Counted from the stretch's first letter, positions 44,443 through 55,829 are shown. The stretch: DNA of 64,000 nt from Euphorbia lathyris (GCF_963576675.1 NC_088919.1:62578578-62642577), one strand, 5' to 3'. Translations and numbers: made by a program. The notes: generated by a model not told the origin, from the letters alone.

Positions 44443-45267
44443 TCATGTGTTGTGCGTGAAGTTCCCATCGGTTCCTGTGTTAATTACGTCCCACATACTC
44501 TGGAAATATTTCTTCAAGTATTTGCCGTTAATGTATCTCCTGTGTGGTTCTCCGCCCAAGCTCTTCAACCAATACGCGTTCCCGGGAAGCACCTTGTGGA
44601 TTTGAAATGGTCCTTCCCAGTTGGGCGACCACTTCCCAAGCTCACGGTCTTTCGTCCCGATTGGAAGAATTAGCTTCCACACTAGCTCGCCTTCTCTGAA
44701 GCTTTTCTTTTTTACTTTCTTGTTGTACATGTCTTCCACTTTCTTCTTTTGGATCATCATGCAATCGAGCACTTTCTGCCTTTCGTAGTCCAGATCTTCT
44801 AGTTCCATGGTCATGGCTTGTACATAATTGTCCGGCTCCAAGTCATTCTGGCGTATTACTCGTAATGAAGGCACAATGACTTCCAATGGTATTACTGCAT
44901 CATGACCAAACGTTAGGAAAAATGGACTCACTCCGGTCGCTCGTGTCTTAGACGTTCGCATAGCCCAGAGCGTTTCTGAGAGAACTTTATGCCACTCCCT
45001 AGGATTGTCTTCTAGCATCTTCTCCAAGATTTGGATCAGGATCTTGTTAGACGCCTCAGCTTGACCATTTGCTTGTGCGTAAAACGGAGTGGAATGTATC
45101 AGTTTAGTTCTGTACTCTTCTACGAACTCGCTCATATCTTCGCCTGTGAACATGGTCCCTTGATCCGTGGTGATGGATTCTGGGATTCCGAATCTATGAA
45201 TCAAATTCTCTTTGATGAATTGGATTACTTGCGTTTGGCCGACTTGCTTCATTGGTGCTGCTTCCAC
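44443..45267 (-). pseudogene. Integrase, C-terminal two thirds
   Basis: An open 274-codon frame holding the second and third catalytic residues of the DDE core: ITTDQGTMFTG and, further on, NGQAEASNKI. The C-terminal domain follows (ELVWKLILPIGTKDRELGKW, GPFQIHKVLPGNAYWL), ending at the stop at 44443. No chromodomain is present, as expected for the Tat lineage. It is cut from the first third of integrase by a one-base frameshift at about 45312-45315. Confidence 0.9.
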
Positions 45268-45293
45268 CCATTTGGAAAAGTAATCTGTGGCGA

Positions 45294-46025
45294 CTATGAT
45301 GAAACAATGACTTTTGATGAAGGTGGGAATATTTTCCCTATTAGATCAATAGCCCATCCTCTAAAAGGCCACGGCTTCACCACTGAGTGTAATTCCTCTG
45401 AGGGGACTCGTTGGATTTGGCCATACAGTTGACACTTCTTGCAACCCTTCGCATATGTGATGCAATCACGTAGGATCGTTGGCCAGAAGTATCCATGGCG
45501 ATTGATAAGCCATCGCATTCTCCTTCCGGACTGGTGAGCTCCGCATATGCCTTCATGGACTTGCTTCATGACTTCCATTGCTTTTGGGAAGCCGAGACAC
45601 TTGAGCAGCATTCTGTCGTAGCTCTTACGGTACAAATCACCTGCCATCAACATGTAATTTCGAGATTGAATACTTAGTGAATATTTTACTTTTTTGGAAG
45701 GATCATTGAGGTAATCGATGAATGGTTTCCTCCAATCTTGAGCTAAGTTAATATCGATGTCGAACGATTCAAACTGGACGCCTCTATCCGCCACGGAAGG
45801 ATGGCCCTGTCTTATGATGATAACGACCTTGTATGCTGTATCTTTGGAGATCTTCATTCCCGAAGCGATTTGGGCTAACTCGTCAGCTTCCCAGTTGTCA
45901 TTTCTTGGAATATGCTCCAAACTGACCTCATCAAAGATTTCCAAAAGTTGAATTGCAAACGCGAAATAAGGTAACAAAGATAAACTTGAGCATTTATATT
46001 CTCCTGTTAGGTGCCGGATAACCAA
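45294..46025 (-). pseudogene. End of second RNase H plus integrase N-terminal zinc domain
   Basis: Continues the RT frame directly after the stop codon at 46026-46028. The first ~65 residues finish the archaeal-type RNase H (HLTGEYKCSSLSLLPYFAFA, NWEADELAQIASG). The integrase HHCC zinc motif follows (VHEGICGAHQSG, then GCKKCQLYG) and the first catalytic Asp (GWAIDLIGKI). The frame ends in a frameshift in a short A-run (minus sense) near 45312. Confidence 0.9.
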
Positions 46026-47996
46026 TTATGAATCACCGAAAATCTTGACCTCTTTCGCTCCTAGGTCTATCAAGATTTCTAAGCCGATGATTAGAGCTTC
46101 ATATTCAGCCTGGTTGTTCGTGCATTCAAAATCCAAGTTTACCGCTAATATTGTCTTAGTCCCGGATGGGGCTGTGATGATCACTCCTGCCCCGTTGGAA
46201 TTGTTTGTGCTTGAACCATCGAACTTCAACTGCCATGGCTCTTTGTGTGTCAGATAAATTGGCAGCTCTGCTTCTTCGGGATATTGAAAGTTGGTTGGGT
46301 GGTCGGCCACAAAATCTGCAATTGCTTTCCCTTTTATCGAGGATTGCGGGAGATACACCAACTTGAACTCGGCCAGTGCTAGTGACCATTTTCCTATTCT
46401 TCCTGAGAGGATAGGTTGGTTGAGCATGTATTTGATCAAGTCGATGCTAGCAATCACATAAACTCTCGCTTTGAGCAAGTAATGCCTCAACTTTGTGCAA
46501 GCGAAGTAGAGGGCTAAGCACGTCTTCTCAACTGGGTTGTACCTCGTTTCTGCCGATAGCAATGTTCGACTTAGATAATAGATGGCTTGTTCATGACGGT
46601 TTGCATTGTCTTGGGCAAGCAAGCACCCAATTGACTCGTCGGTTGCTGATATGTAGAGCTTGAGTGGAGTACCCTCCTTTGGTGGCATCAACACAGGTGG
46701 GTTGCTCAAGTAAGTTTTGATCTCTTCGAACGCCGCTTGATGCTTGACGTCCCACTTGAAGCTTTCTTCGTCTTTGAGTCTTAACAGATCTGAGAAGGCT
46801 CTGGATTTTCCAGCCAAGTTTGATATGAATCGTCTCAAGTAGTTTACTTGGCCCAAAAACCGCTGCAACTCCTTCTTGTTCCTCGGAGGTTGTGCTTCTT
46901 TGATTGCTTTCACCTTATTGTTGTCAATCTCGATTCCTCTTTGGTGGACTAAGAATCCGAGAAAGTTCCCTGCTTTGACCCCGAAGGCGCACTTTAGAGG
47001 ATTGAGTTTCAAATTGTATTTACGCATCCGCTCGAAGCTCTTCCTCAAATGGCCGACATATTCCATTTCTCGCTTGGACTTGATAACGATGTCGTCCACG
47101 TATACCTCCATAGAGGTGCCGAGTAAATCGTGAAAGATGGCATTCATTGCTCTTTGGTATGTGGCGCCGGCATTCTTTAAACCGAATGGCATGACGACCC
47201 ATTCGAACATGCCGATTGACCCTGGGCATCGAAATGCCATTTTTGCAATGTCTTCTTCGGCAATGGGGATTTGGTTATATCCCGCATAGCAATCACACAG
47301 AGATATTAATTCATTTTTAGACACAACATCTACTAACATGTCGGCTATAGGCATCACATAGATGTCTTTTGGCGTAGCTAGATTTAGATCGCGGAAATCT
47401 ACGCATACGCGTAATTTACCGTTCTTTTTTACTACAGGTACGACGTTAGATAGCCATACCGCGTACTTTGCTGGTCTGATGAATTTAGCCTTGAACAGAT
47501 TTTCTATTTCTTCCTTCACCTTGCCTTCAACCTCTTTGCTCATCCTTCTTGTTGGTTGTTTGAAGGGTTTGAACTCCGGTTTGATTGGCAATCTATGTTC
47601 CACTACGTCCTTGCTCAACCCCGGTATTTCATCATAATTCCATGCAAAACAGTCTTTGAACTCCTGGAGCAAAGTGATAATGGCTTCTTTCAACGTTGGG
47701 CGTAGTAAGCTACTGACAAACGTAACCCGAGGTTCCTCTTCTGTCCCTAGGTTCACTTCGTCTAGAGGGTCGACTGCCATGGAACCTTCGTCTTCTAGCT
47801 TCGGGTTCGCCCTTTTCAGATCTTGAAACTGGATTTCTTCTCCTTGAGGATCTAGTTCTGCTATTCCTTTGAGTGCTTCGATCTCTGAGACCCTCATGTC
47901 GTCCTCCTGGTATAGTTTCTCCGCTAGTTGTTGTGCATTCAGTTTTGATATAGCGGCTGAAGCTACCGCTTCTTTTCTCGATGTTGTGCTAGTCAT
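46026..47996 (-). CDS. Reverse transcriptase with first RNase H and start of second RNase H
   Basis: 656 codons from an ATG at 47996; the true polyprotein frame may begin a little upstream. The RT domain spans about residues 130-330: KLRVCVDFRDLNLATPKD, VVMPFGLKNAGATYQ and the active-site YVDD at about 299-302. Near residue 233 the usual SLxDGY block reads SLCDCYAGY. RNase H 1 is at about 450-545 (LKLYISATDESIGCLL, LRHYLLKARVYV). From about 595 the second, archaeal-type RNase H starts (LKFDGSSTNNSNGAGV, NNQAEYEALI) and is cut at the stop 46026-46028, a glutamine codon turned to TAA by one base. It lies in a different frame from gag. Confidence 0.92.
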   Translation of the reverse strand: MTSTTSRKEAVASAAISKLNAQQLAEKLYQEDDMRVSEIEALKGIAELDPQGEEIQFQDLKRANPKLEDEGSMAVDPLDEVNLGTEEEPRVTFVSSLLRPTLKEAIITLLQEFKDCFAWNYDEIPGLSKDVVEHRLPIKPEFKPFKQPTRRMSKEVEGKVKEEIENLFKAKFIRPAKYAVWLSNVVPVVKKNGKLRVCVDFRDLNLATPKDIYVMPIADMLVDVVSKNELISLCDCYAGYNQIPIAEEDIAKMAFRCPGSIGMFEWVVMPFGLKNAGATYQRAMNAIFHDLLGTSMEVYVDDIVIKSKREMEYVGHLRKSFERMRKYNLKLNPLKCAFGVKAGNFLGFLVHQRGIEIDNNKVKAIKEAQPPRNKKELQRFLGQVNYLRRFISNLAGKSRAFSDLLRLKDEESFKWDVKHQAAFEEIKTYLSNPPVLMPPKEGTPLKLYISATDESIGCLLAQDNANRHEQAIYYLSRTLLSAETRYNPVEKTCLALYFACTKLRHYLLKARVYVIASIDLIKYMLNQPILSGRIGKWSLALAEFKLVYLPQSSIKGKAIADFVADHPTNFQYPEEAELPIYLTHKEPWQLKFDGSSTNNSNGAGVIITAPSGTKTILAVNLDFECTNNQAEYEALIIGLEILIDLGAKEVKIFGDS

Positions 47997-48115
47997 GGAA
48001 TTTCTTCTATTATTGGTTCATCACGGGATGGCCTTCCACGGGGCACGATTGCCGTTGGCCTTATGATATTCTTAATCTCTTCGCCACATGCTTGCTCTTT
48101 GTAATTGAATCCCAC

Positions 48116-50899
48116 TCAGATTGGGCCTACAGATTCCTCGTAGAGTCTAGCCTCGACCACATCTGAGTAGGTTTCGAATGGCTTCTCGTTTGCCCGAACA
48201 ACTTCCACCTCGTCTCCTGTCCAAAATAGAAGGAATTGGTGCAAAGACGAAGGGATGCATGAGTTGGAGTGAATCCAATCTCTCCCTAACAGTGCCTGAT
48301 AACTCGCGGTTGAATTTACCACGAAGAAAGCGGCCATGGCGGTGTGAGAGCCAATGGTGAGTTCCAATGGTAGGACGCCGTATGTCTTTGCAATTTCTCC
48401 CGTGAAGGCTGAAACTGACACCTCTGATGAGATTATATCTTCCTCTGATTTCCCTAAGGCTAGGACCATCTTCATAGGCATGATGTTAACGGCTGATCCA
48501 TTGTCGATGAGCACTCTGGAGATTGGTTTGCCATCTACATGAGCCTTGACGTATAGAGGTTTGATATGGCGAGTCATCCTTGGAGTGGGCTTGTCAAAGT
48601 AAACCCTCTTCATGCCCTCTTCACCCGGTGTCTTCGGGACTGTGTCTTCTTGCTCCTTATGCTCGGATTTGGGGCATTCCTTCTTGGTGTCTTCGCTCCT
48701 AAAATCCGAAGGTAAGATTAAAGAGGTAGCTGCACAATCTACCCGTATGATGAAATCTCCAACCCGGATTTGGAGGTTCTTCTCTTGGTTTTTTCCTCCT
48801 CTTTTCGCATCGTTGGAGTTAACGCTGGATGACTCCTTTTGACTATTTCTCTTTTCTGCCTCTTTTTTCCTTAATCTTCTCTTTGCATTCCTAGAGAGAG
48901 GCCTTGGGAATTTCTTGTGGCTATTTAATTGCCATTGATTGAGGGGTGACGTGCTCGAGGGTGTCACGAAACGTGGCCGTTGTTGTTGCACGTCTCTTAT
49001 CTTCGTATTCTGTGATTGCCTTGAGCTTTCCTCCAACTTTGGTGGCGTCGCTTTTGGTACCCATATCTGTCGGGTTCTCACGTCACCCTGTTGCTTCCCT
49101 TTACCCCCCCCCCCCCACACTAGTGAAGTGGCATTGATCATATTGGCTACTGGGAATGGGTCCTCGTCGATCAGCATGCTTTCCTTCTTTTCCGGGAATT
49201 GGAGTATCCCGCGGTTAATCCTATCCTGCACGGCATTTCTAAAACCAAAACATGCTTGAGTGTTGTGGCTCCAGTTGTCGTGATACTTACAGTAGTTTCG
49301 TCCGTGTATTTCTTCTTTGGATGGGATCACATGTCTAGGAGGCAATGTGATGAACTGCTCCTTTAGCAGGTAGTCGAAGATCTCTTCCGTCTTCGAGACG
49401 TCAAACGTATATTGGATGGTTGGGATCCTTTTAACTACCTCGGGTGCTTTGGGATTCTTTACCAACACGGGACATGTTCGAGATCCGGTGTTCGTTAAGT
49501 CGGCAATGGCTACCTCGTGCGTCTGTACATCCCCTTGGTAGCTTCCTACAGAGTTCTTCTTGCGTCGATGATCTTCCCTCATCAACTCCTCGTACTCTGA
49601 AACCTTGGCCACCAACTCGTAGTAGTCGTGGAAATCTATCCCCTGAAATTTCTTCCGGTTTTCGAATTCCAACCCACGTTGGGCAATCTTCACGAACTCG
49701 ACCTCGGGGATGTTGATTCGACAACGATGTCGCCTCTTTTTGAATCGGTTGATAAAACTTTCAACCGGTTCTCCATGTCGTTGCGTCATTTGGGACAGCT
49801 CCGCAACACAGATCTCGGGCTCCGTTCGATAGAACTGGTTGTGGAACAGTCTTTCCATTTGTTCCCATCCATGAATGGATCCGGATGGTAAGGTGGTGTA
49901 CCAAGAGAAAGCTGGTCCCGTTAGTGAACCTGGGAATAGCCGCAAGCGTAACATGTCGAAGTTCGTGTCCATGCTCAAACCGCTGCACTGAAAGGTGAAG
50001 CGTGCCACGTGCTCCACAGCAGATTGTCCTTCTTCTCCTGAAAATAAAGTGAAATCATGTACTCTAAAATTGTGGGGTAAAGGGTATAGCTGATCATAGT
50101 GCCGTGGATATGGTTTCTGGAACTCGGGTCGATATACTTCCCTCACGGCTGGCCCATAGATCTCTTGGACGATGTTTCTTATGCGTTGGGCCTCTCCCAA
50201 GTTGTTGGTGGGCTCCATGCGTGTATGCGTCGTTCGTTGTGGGTGAAAGTTGGCTTGTCTCACATTGCCCCCCACATTACGAGCATAGCTTTCCTCGTAA
50301 TGTTCGGCATGGTTACTAGGTCCTGTATGAGATCTAAACTGTTGTTCAGGTGGCGGGACTTGAATAGGTTCTGGGCTGATCCTGTCACCGCGCTCATTGA
50401 ACCTGAGATTCTCTTCTCGAGCTGGTGGCGGGGTATACCTTTCCCCAGCTCCTGATGTCGGTGTTTTCTTCCCACCGTCCACCGGTCCTTGAGATGTCGC
50501 CCTTTGTGTGAACAGCTCGGCGCACTTTTCCGGGATTTTTCTGATCTCCCCGGTTAAATCAACGATCCTTTCCTCGAGAGTCGGTCCCTTGTTGGAATTG
50601 TTCACCGCCTCGTTGTTGGCTTGCATTGCCTTGCACACATCCTCATAACTTTCTCTCATGGATTGCGAAAATCCATGTAGAAATTGGTCGATCTGCTTCT
50701 CTAGTTTTGCTAAAAATGGTGCCATGTCGAATATGGGTGGGCCTTGAGGTTGTTGGTTTGTACCCCCGCTATTGTTCACGGTCTCAGCCGCACAACCTTC
50801 AGGCATGGCGGGTTCGTTGCTCTGATCCCGGTTGTGATTTTGACTCTCTTCGGAGTCCGATGGGATGGGATCTTTCCCCGTGTTCTTCCTAGGAGGCAT
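48116..50899 (-). CDS. Gag-protease polyprotein of the Tat element
   Basis: An intact 927-codon frame. Residues 1-260 are Pro/Gln-rich and disordered. About 270-400 is the retrotransposon gag domain (FTLFSGEEGQSAVEHVARF, GPAFSWYTTLPSGSI, EPVESFINRFKKRR). A basic region follows, with the His/Cys cluster CKYHDNWSHNTQAC at about 560-575, which differs from the canonical CCHC knuckle, and a Lys/Arg-rich stretch (NAKRRLRKKEAEKR). About 790-885 is the aspartic protease with active-site IDNGS and the ALLGRDW block. It starts about 190 bp after the primer site and is followed by RT in another frame. Confidence 0.92.
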   Translation of the reverse strand: MPPRKNTGKDPIPSDSEESQNHNRDQSNEPAMPEGCAAETVNNSGGTNQQPQGPPIFDMAPFLAKLEKQIDQFLHGFSQSMRESYEDVCKAMQANNEAVNNSNKGPTLEERIVDLTGEIRKIPEKCAELFTQRATSQGPVDGGKKTPTSGAGERYTPPPAREENLRFNERGDRISPEPIQVPPPEQQFRSHTGPSNHAEHYEESYARNVGGNVRQANFHPQRTTHTRMEPTNNLGEAQRIRNIVQEIYGPAVREVYRPEFQKPYPRHYDQLYPLPHNFRVHDFTLFSGEEGQSAVEHVARFTFQCSGLSMDTNFDMLRLRLFPGSLTGPAFSWYTTLPSGSIHGWEQMERLFHNQFYRTEPEICVAELSQMTQRHGEPVESFINRFKKRRHRCRINIPEVEFVKIAQRGLEFENRKKFQGIDFHDYYELVAKVSEYEELMREDHRRKKNSVGSYQGDVQTHEVAIADLTNTGSRTCPVLVKNPKAPEVVKRIPTIQYTFDVSKTEEIFDYLLKEQFITLPPRHVIPSKEEIHGRNYCKYHDNWSHNTQACFGFRNAVQDRINRGILQFPEKKESMLIDEDPFPVANMINATSLVWGGGGKGKQQGDVRTRQIWVPKATPPKLEESSRQSQNTKIRDVQQQRPRFVTPSSTSPLNQWQLNSHKKFPRPLSRNAKRRLRKKEAEKRNSQKESSSVNSNDAKRGGKNQEKNLQIRVGDFIIRVDCAATSLILPSDFRSEDTKKECPKSEHKEQEDTVPKTPGEEGMKRVYFDKPTPRMTRHIKPLYVKAHVDGKPISRVLIDNGSAVNIMPMKMVLALGKSEEDIISSEVSVSAFTGEIAKTYGVLPLELTIGSHTAMAAFFVVNSTASYQALLGRDWIHSNSCIPSSLHQFLLFWTGDEVEVVRANEKPFETYSDVVEARLYEESVGPI

Positions 50900-51089
50900 T
50901 CTCTGTGAGTACTTATGGGTGAAAATTATGAAATTATGTTAGTAATCTAGTGCTGAAAAAAGAAAGAACAAGGAACTAAATAAATGCAATAAAAGCACAG
51001 CATGAAAAATAAATGGAAAACTGAAGAGAAAAAAAAAAATTAAAATGGCTTAGGTTCTAAATACAATTTTTGGCTAAGCTAAAAAATAG

Positions 51090-51107
51090 GTCCCACTGGG
51101 CGTGCCA
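51090..51107 (-). other. Primer-binding site of the Tat element
   Basis: On the minus strand TGGCACGCCCAGTGGGAC starts 5 bases after the 5' LTR. Its TGG start is complementary to a tRNA 3' CCA, and the text fits an acceptor arm followed by a T-arm. I cannot assign the tRNA with confidence; it is not the initiator-Met type. Confidence 0.75.
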
Positions 51108-51112
51108 AAAAT

Positions 51113-53033
51113 TGTTAGCGATATTTTCGAAATATGCTAATTTCAACCTTGTCACGTGTGGTTAGGGTGCGGGCGTGCCAGAGAAGATTACTTCTCAATT
51201 AAAATGGTTAAGTTTATGGAAATGCGCGCCAAAACTTGAAATCTAATCGAAGCGATTGGCAAGGGACGCAATGATTGAAAAAGTCCCTCTTGGGTCTCTC
51301 GCGCCGTTATAGAAACTTTGCGAGATAAATTGTTTTTAAAGCTAAGCGTATAAATTAAAGACGGGAAAAGTAAAGAAATTGAAGGTGCGAAATTAACACG
51401 AGATTTGGTGAAAAATCAGTATTTTATTGATGTAAATCAAGCTTTGAATACATGTGTTTGAGGTAAGCATGAAATTGAAAAATGAATTACAATTGAAGAA
51501 CTTCTATACTAAACATATAGTTAATTCAATTGAACTGGAAGAACAAATCAAATACAAGGAATTGAAATGCAATTAAAATAAAATTGGAATTCAACAACAA
51601 ACTCGGAGCCACAATAGCTATCTCGGATTGATGTTGAATTTCGGTGTCGGCGTGAGGTCCTTGGAGAGCTGCAACCGGTCGGGCCCGTACGGTATATGAT
51701 CTTGGCAATGGCAAAACGTTGGTAGGCAAATGGGGCAGATTTAATCTTCAACTTCGGGAGGCTCGTTTGGGCGTTTAAGAACACGTAATTGGACGAGTAA
51801 ATAGGCTAAATTTAATTTCGGAATGTCAGGAACAAACTTCTACAAGGGATCGAAGGCTAAAATGGAATTTAAATAGACGTAATTGGGAGTTGGAAATAAC
51901 TGGACGAATCTGGAAAATTCTGGAAACAGAATATCTAAAAGAATTTGGGCTGTAAAGATCGGCTTGTAACTACGGATTCTGGAAACGGAATTGGGCAAAT
52001 AAATATACTAGATTGAAATTCAGAACGTCAGTGACAACTTTGTTGAAGGGATGGAAAGCAAAAAATGACTTTAAACGGACGAAATCGGGTTTTGAAAGTA
52101 GTTGGACGAATCTGGAAAATTAATTTGAAAACAGAGTTTTGGTTAGGAGTTGAGCAAATTAAAGGCTTGGAATGATAAATTGAATTAGAAAAACTTGGAA
52201 AGAGGCTATTGGAACTTGAATTGGAGCTAAAGAGAGCTAAAAAAGGAATCGAAGCTAAGAAAAACGAAGAACGAAAAGAAGAACTTTGAAGAACTAAGAA
52301 GAAAAGAACTTAAGAACTAAGAACTTAAAACTAGAAACTAGAGAGCATTGGAAGGGACCTTAGGAAGGGGTTTTGTTGTGTTGGATTGAGTGTGTTTTTT
52401 TATGAAGGGGAGGGGGTCTATTTATAGTATTTTGGAGTGGCATTTTGGTAATTATTCAGTGATATTTTGGTAATTATTAACCAACTAACACAACTACCTT
52501 CATGCCACATCACCCCACTACCTCAACTTCCATTGACTGCTTCCAACTGTTGCCGGAAGAGGCGATACGCCCCGCGTATCGTTGGTTACGCCCTGCGTAT
52601 TGGAGGTCCTGAAGCTTGTGTGTTTCGTTGATGGTATCTGCGCGTGGCGCCTCTGGTGTTACGTCCCGCGTAGGAAAGAGTACGCCCTGCGTATAGGTGG
52701 ATACGCCCTGCGTATTGGAGCTTCTGATCTTGGAACACTCAGCGGATGCGTCTTACGCATGACGTATTGGCAAGTACGTCCCGCGTAAGAAAGTATGCCC
52801 CGCATAACGGGAAGGATGCGCTGCGTATTTGAGTTTCTGACGTTTGATTTCTCCGGACGCCTTGTTTACGCGCTGCGTATGGAGGACACGCCCTGCGTAT
52901 TGTCGGACTCTCTCATGGGTTGCAGGTCAGCTTACACGTGCATTATTTTCTAGAAAATATAAACTATACCCTAAAAACATAACCCAAGCTTTTTATATAC
53001 ATAAAAATAATTATTTTATTTTTTGGGCCAACA
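51113..53033 (-). repeat. 5' LTR of the Tat element
   Basis: 1,921 bp with TG/CA ends and TATA ctataaatagacc (minus strand, about 52415-52427). It carries the same motif array as the 3' LTR at 52563-52905. Differences from the other LTR are scattered single bases plus one 2-bp indel in the gtgtgtgtt run. Open frames inside (for example 52582-52788) are accidental. Confidence 0.95.
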
Positions 53034-53038
53034 GAAAC

Positions 53039-53141
53039 ATATAAAGACGTAAAAGTACTTTAAATAGATATAATTAGCACGATTTTAATATAAACTTGAC
53101 GTAATTATTAATGATATTTTAGGTATATTTTGGGCTTATCA
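53039..53141 (-). repeat. Right part of the ~1.5-kb solo LTR
   Basis: Ends cttatca at 53141, followed by the TSD GATTC. It is the TGATAAGCCC 5' terminus of the LTR read on the minus strand. See 37328-38741. Confidence 0.85.
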
Positions 53142-53415
53142 GATTCCTCATCCCTTAAGGAGTGCGAACCCTAGGAGGAATTCTTTGTCTCGTAGGATTC
53201 TAGAAGATTCTTTGAAGCGCTGAGGTTAGAACCTTGTGGGCTATGATGGGCCACCGCTCGTTGGGCTTAGGCCTTATTGATCATTTTGGACTTTGTTGAG
53301 ATGAGTTTGGGGCTAGTTTGGACGTGTTTGGGCCCTTATTATGCTTTGGGCTTGGGCCGCAATGAGGATAGTGATGACGCCACACATGTGATATCATTTA
53401 GGATGATATTAGATG
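53142..53415 (-). repeat. Old gypsy LTR, right copy, part 2
   Basis: Inverse of the 5' half of the left copy, with shared caaagaatcttctagaat, cctaagcccaacgag, tgatatcacatgtg and tcctcattgcggcc. Weak similarity may continue to about 53440. Confidence 0.7.
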
Positions 53416-55306
53416 TCCTCCACCACCTAGTTATGAAGAAATTCTTCCAGGATTCTATAATAAACCTTTTGTAAAAAGGGTATTTTGTTATTTGTTCCAA
53501 GCCATCATTCTTTCGGACTCATCATGGGTCCTTTTCTACTTGTGCTGACGTGCCAGCTGGGGGATGGTTATAGGATCTTGTTTTTTAACGGCTCTTAATG
53601 ATAATGCATGTTCCAATGCTGGAGATGCTTCGTTTATCTTTTGAATTCTTTTGGTTTTCCTCTTCCCTTTTATCTTCCTTCTTCCTTTCATTTGATTCTC
53701 ATGCCTTTTCCTTCTTTTTCTAAGGTTTTCAAGCCTCTTGCTTCTTCTTTACTTTACTTCTATCGTAATAAGCTTACCCTTTCTTCTATCTATAATAGTT
53801 CGTGTTGGGACTTCTCGGAGTAAGGGTAGGGGTTCTTGGAAAAGGAGTAATCCTAGAGATGAGGAAGTTGATGAGTCCTCAAAACCCAAAGTTTGTCAAC
53901 TGAAGAACTTTGAGTAGCCTTCTACCTTTGATGATTTCACCCTAGCCACCATGGTGTCGATTTTTTTTTAATTCTCTCATCTTAAGGGCTATACATATCC
54001 AATGAGTTTATAATGTTGGATTTGATACATGTCTACCGAGGTGCTATATATCTCCAACGAGTGTATAGAAGTAGGGCTCTTGTTTGTATGTTGGTCGCAC
54101 GAACTATTTGCGAGTAAGAAAGAGAATGAAATGAAGGAGATGAAACGTGTTCTATCACGTGCGAGGGAGAGATATAGAAAATTTGGCATGCGACAAACAG
54201 TTCACTCATGATAGAGATGGAACGAGTTAGAGTAAATGGGTTAGAGTAAATGGGTTAGGTTAACCCATTTGTTTAAATATACAAGCATACTTAAAAAATC
54301 CTAACCCTTAACTCAACATAACATGATACAGTACATCTAATTACCGTGAATTAGAAAAGCTCTCTTCCTCTCCTCTCCTTATCCCATTGTCGCCACATCC
54401 TTCTCCCTCTTTGTCCCATTCGCCCATTCTTAGTTCGTGGATCATCATACCTCCTTCCACTATATTTCAGTGTAGTTGATTCATAACCAATGATACACAA
54501 TCAAGGTTTATTCTTCCGCTGCAACCAACATCAACGAATTCTGTATTATAAGAGGTAACCTGTGAACTCATTTACATATTTAGATTATCTATGTAAGAAT
54601 CCCAACAAACAGTATTTGATTAGAATCGAGAAACAATTATTTATAGTTTTTTTTTTTAAGTATCTTTTGTCTTGTACTATAAATGTAGCTAATGCAAATA
54701 CCTTCTTCTTCAATAGAATTGCATTCATTCCTATTCTATTTTATGAAATTGAAAAAGAAATTTTGTTTTGTTTTGTGTGGAGAAAAAGAATTGGGAATCT
54801 TCTCAAGTCACGTTTTATATATATTATGATGAGGATTTTGCATGATATTACTCATAGCTTTGCTGTTTTTACATAATAATGGATTGGATATTATTGATAT
54901 TATATTTAAGGGCACATCACATGCTAAAATATTAATTATGGGTTGTTAATTAGTCAATTCCAATCAATTTAAGGTTTTTAATCACATTTTTTTAATTAAT
55001 TTCCCCCCTAATTTCATGGGTTCTCTTGCAAAACCAGATCATAATATTCTTGTTGGATTTATACTTGAATTAATTATAATTATTAATGGGTTAAAAATTA
55101 TTTTTCAAATTGCTGAATTAATGGGGGATAATATAGTATATCTAGTGGGACATAATTAAAATCTATTACTATAATAATTTAGGTAATGGAGATAAGAAAA
55201 TAAGAAATCTTTTCAGAATTTGTGTGCCATATAGAATCTTTATTATAATCTCTTCAAAACTTTCCTTATCCAAAAAATTATATGGTTTCTAAAAGAACAA
55301 AAAATA
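53416..55306. other. Intergenic DNA, no gene supported
   Basis: 53600-53830 and 54560-54880 have short open frames without recognisable products. 54220-54265 holds a small tandem (gagttagagtaaatgggtta repeated). Otherwise AT-rich. Confidence 0.45.
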
Positions 55307-55771
55307 GGGGTAAATTATTCATTTTAATATTGTGGAATTCTTAATAATATGATCACTGAACTTTACACTTTTTAACATCAGTGGTCACTCAATGTCTCAA
55401 AACGACCGTTGACGGTATTAAAATAAAAAATTCGAAAAGTTAATGATATTCTAAGGAACTTTAATTCTTGAAAATTTTCGTTTTGAGCTCATTTATGTGT
55501 TGTTTGGTTAGGAGAGAGAGTGGAATTTTAGAAAGTGAAAGCTCCAAAAAATGTGATTTTGGAAAATAAAAAATATGGTTTTATGGTAAATGTCGTTCTG
55601 AACAAATTTAATTCTTGAATATTTTCATTTTGAGATTGTTAACGATAATTTTGAGGATTTAGTTACGATGTTAAAAAGTGTAAAGTTCAGTTGTCATATG
55701 ATTAAGAATTGAAGTTTAGTGGCCACAATGTTAAAATGGGTAAAGTTCAGTGGCCATAAGTGTAATTTACC
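55307..55771. mobile_element. Mutator-like MITE, second copy of the 13470-13984 family
   Basis: Begins GGGGTAAATTATTC and ends AGTGTAATTTACC. Shares actttacactttttaacatc, gtctcaaaacgaccgttgac and gttcagtggccataagtg with the first copy. Flanks aaaaaata and aaaaaatt may be a decayed TSD. Confidence 0.8.
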
Positions 55772-55829
55772 TAAAAAATTACAAAAGGTGAATGAAAAAT
55801 TGTTTAATTTATAACACTTAAATGGCAAG

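Larger units (their letters stand above)
38742..53033 (-). mobile_element. Ty3/gypsy Tat-type LTR retrotransposon, 14.3 kb, with an antisense extra gene
   Basis: Complete element with a perfect TSD GAAAC (38737-38741 and 53034-53038). In its own direction: 5' LTR 51113-53033, primer site 51090-51107, gag-protease 50899-48116, RT with two RNase H domains 47996-46026, integrase 46025-44443, a motif-rich spacer, an extra gene on the opposite strand (40917-43771), polypurine tract 40665-40680, and 3' LTR 38742-40664. The second, archaeal-type RNase H and the antisense extra gene both fit the Tat lineage. LTRs differ at about 36 positions by eye (~1.9%). A stop codon in RNase H and a frameshift in integrase disable this copy. 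Confidence 0.95.

Noticed and set aside
48939..50455. Plus-strand frames opposite gag
   Set aside because: Shadows of the intact minus-strand gag-protease frame.
53608..53823. 71-codon Phe/Ser/Leu-rich frame
   Set aside because: Composition reflects a CT-rich tract; no start context, homology or gene structure.
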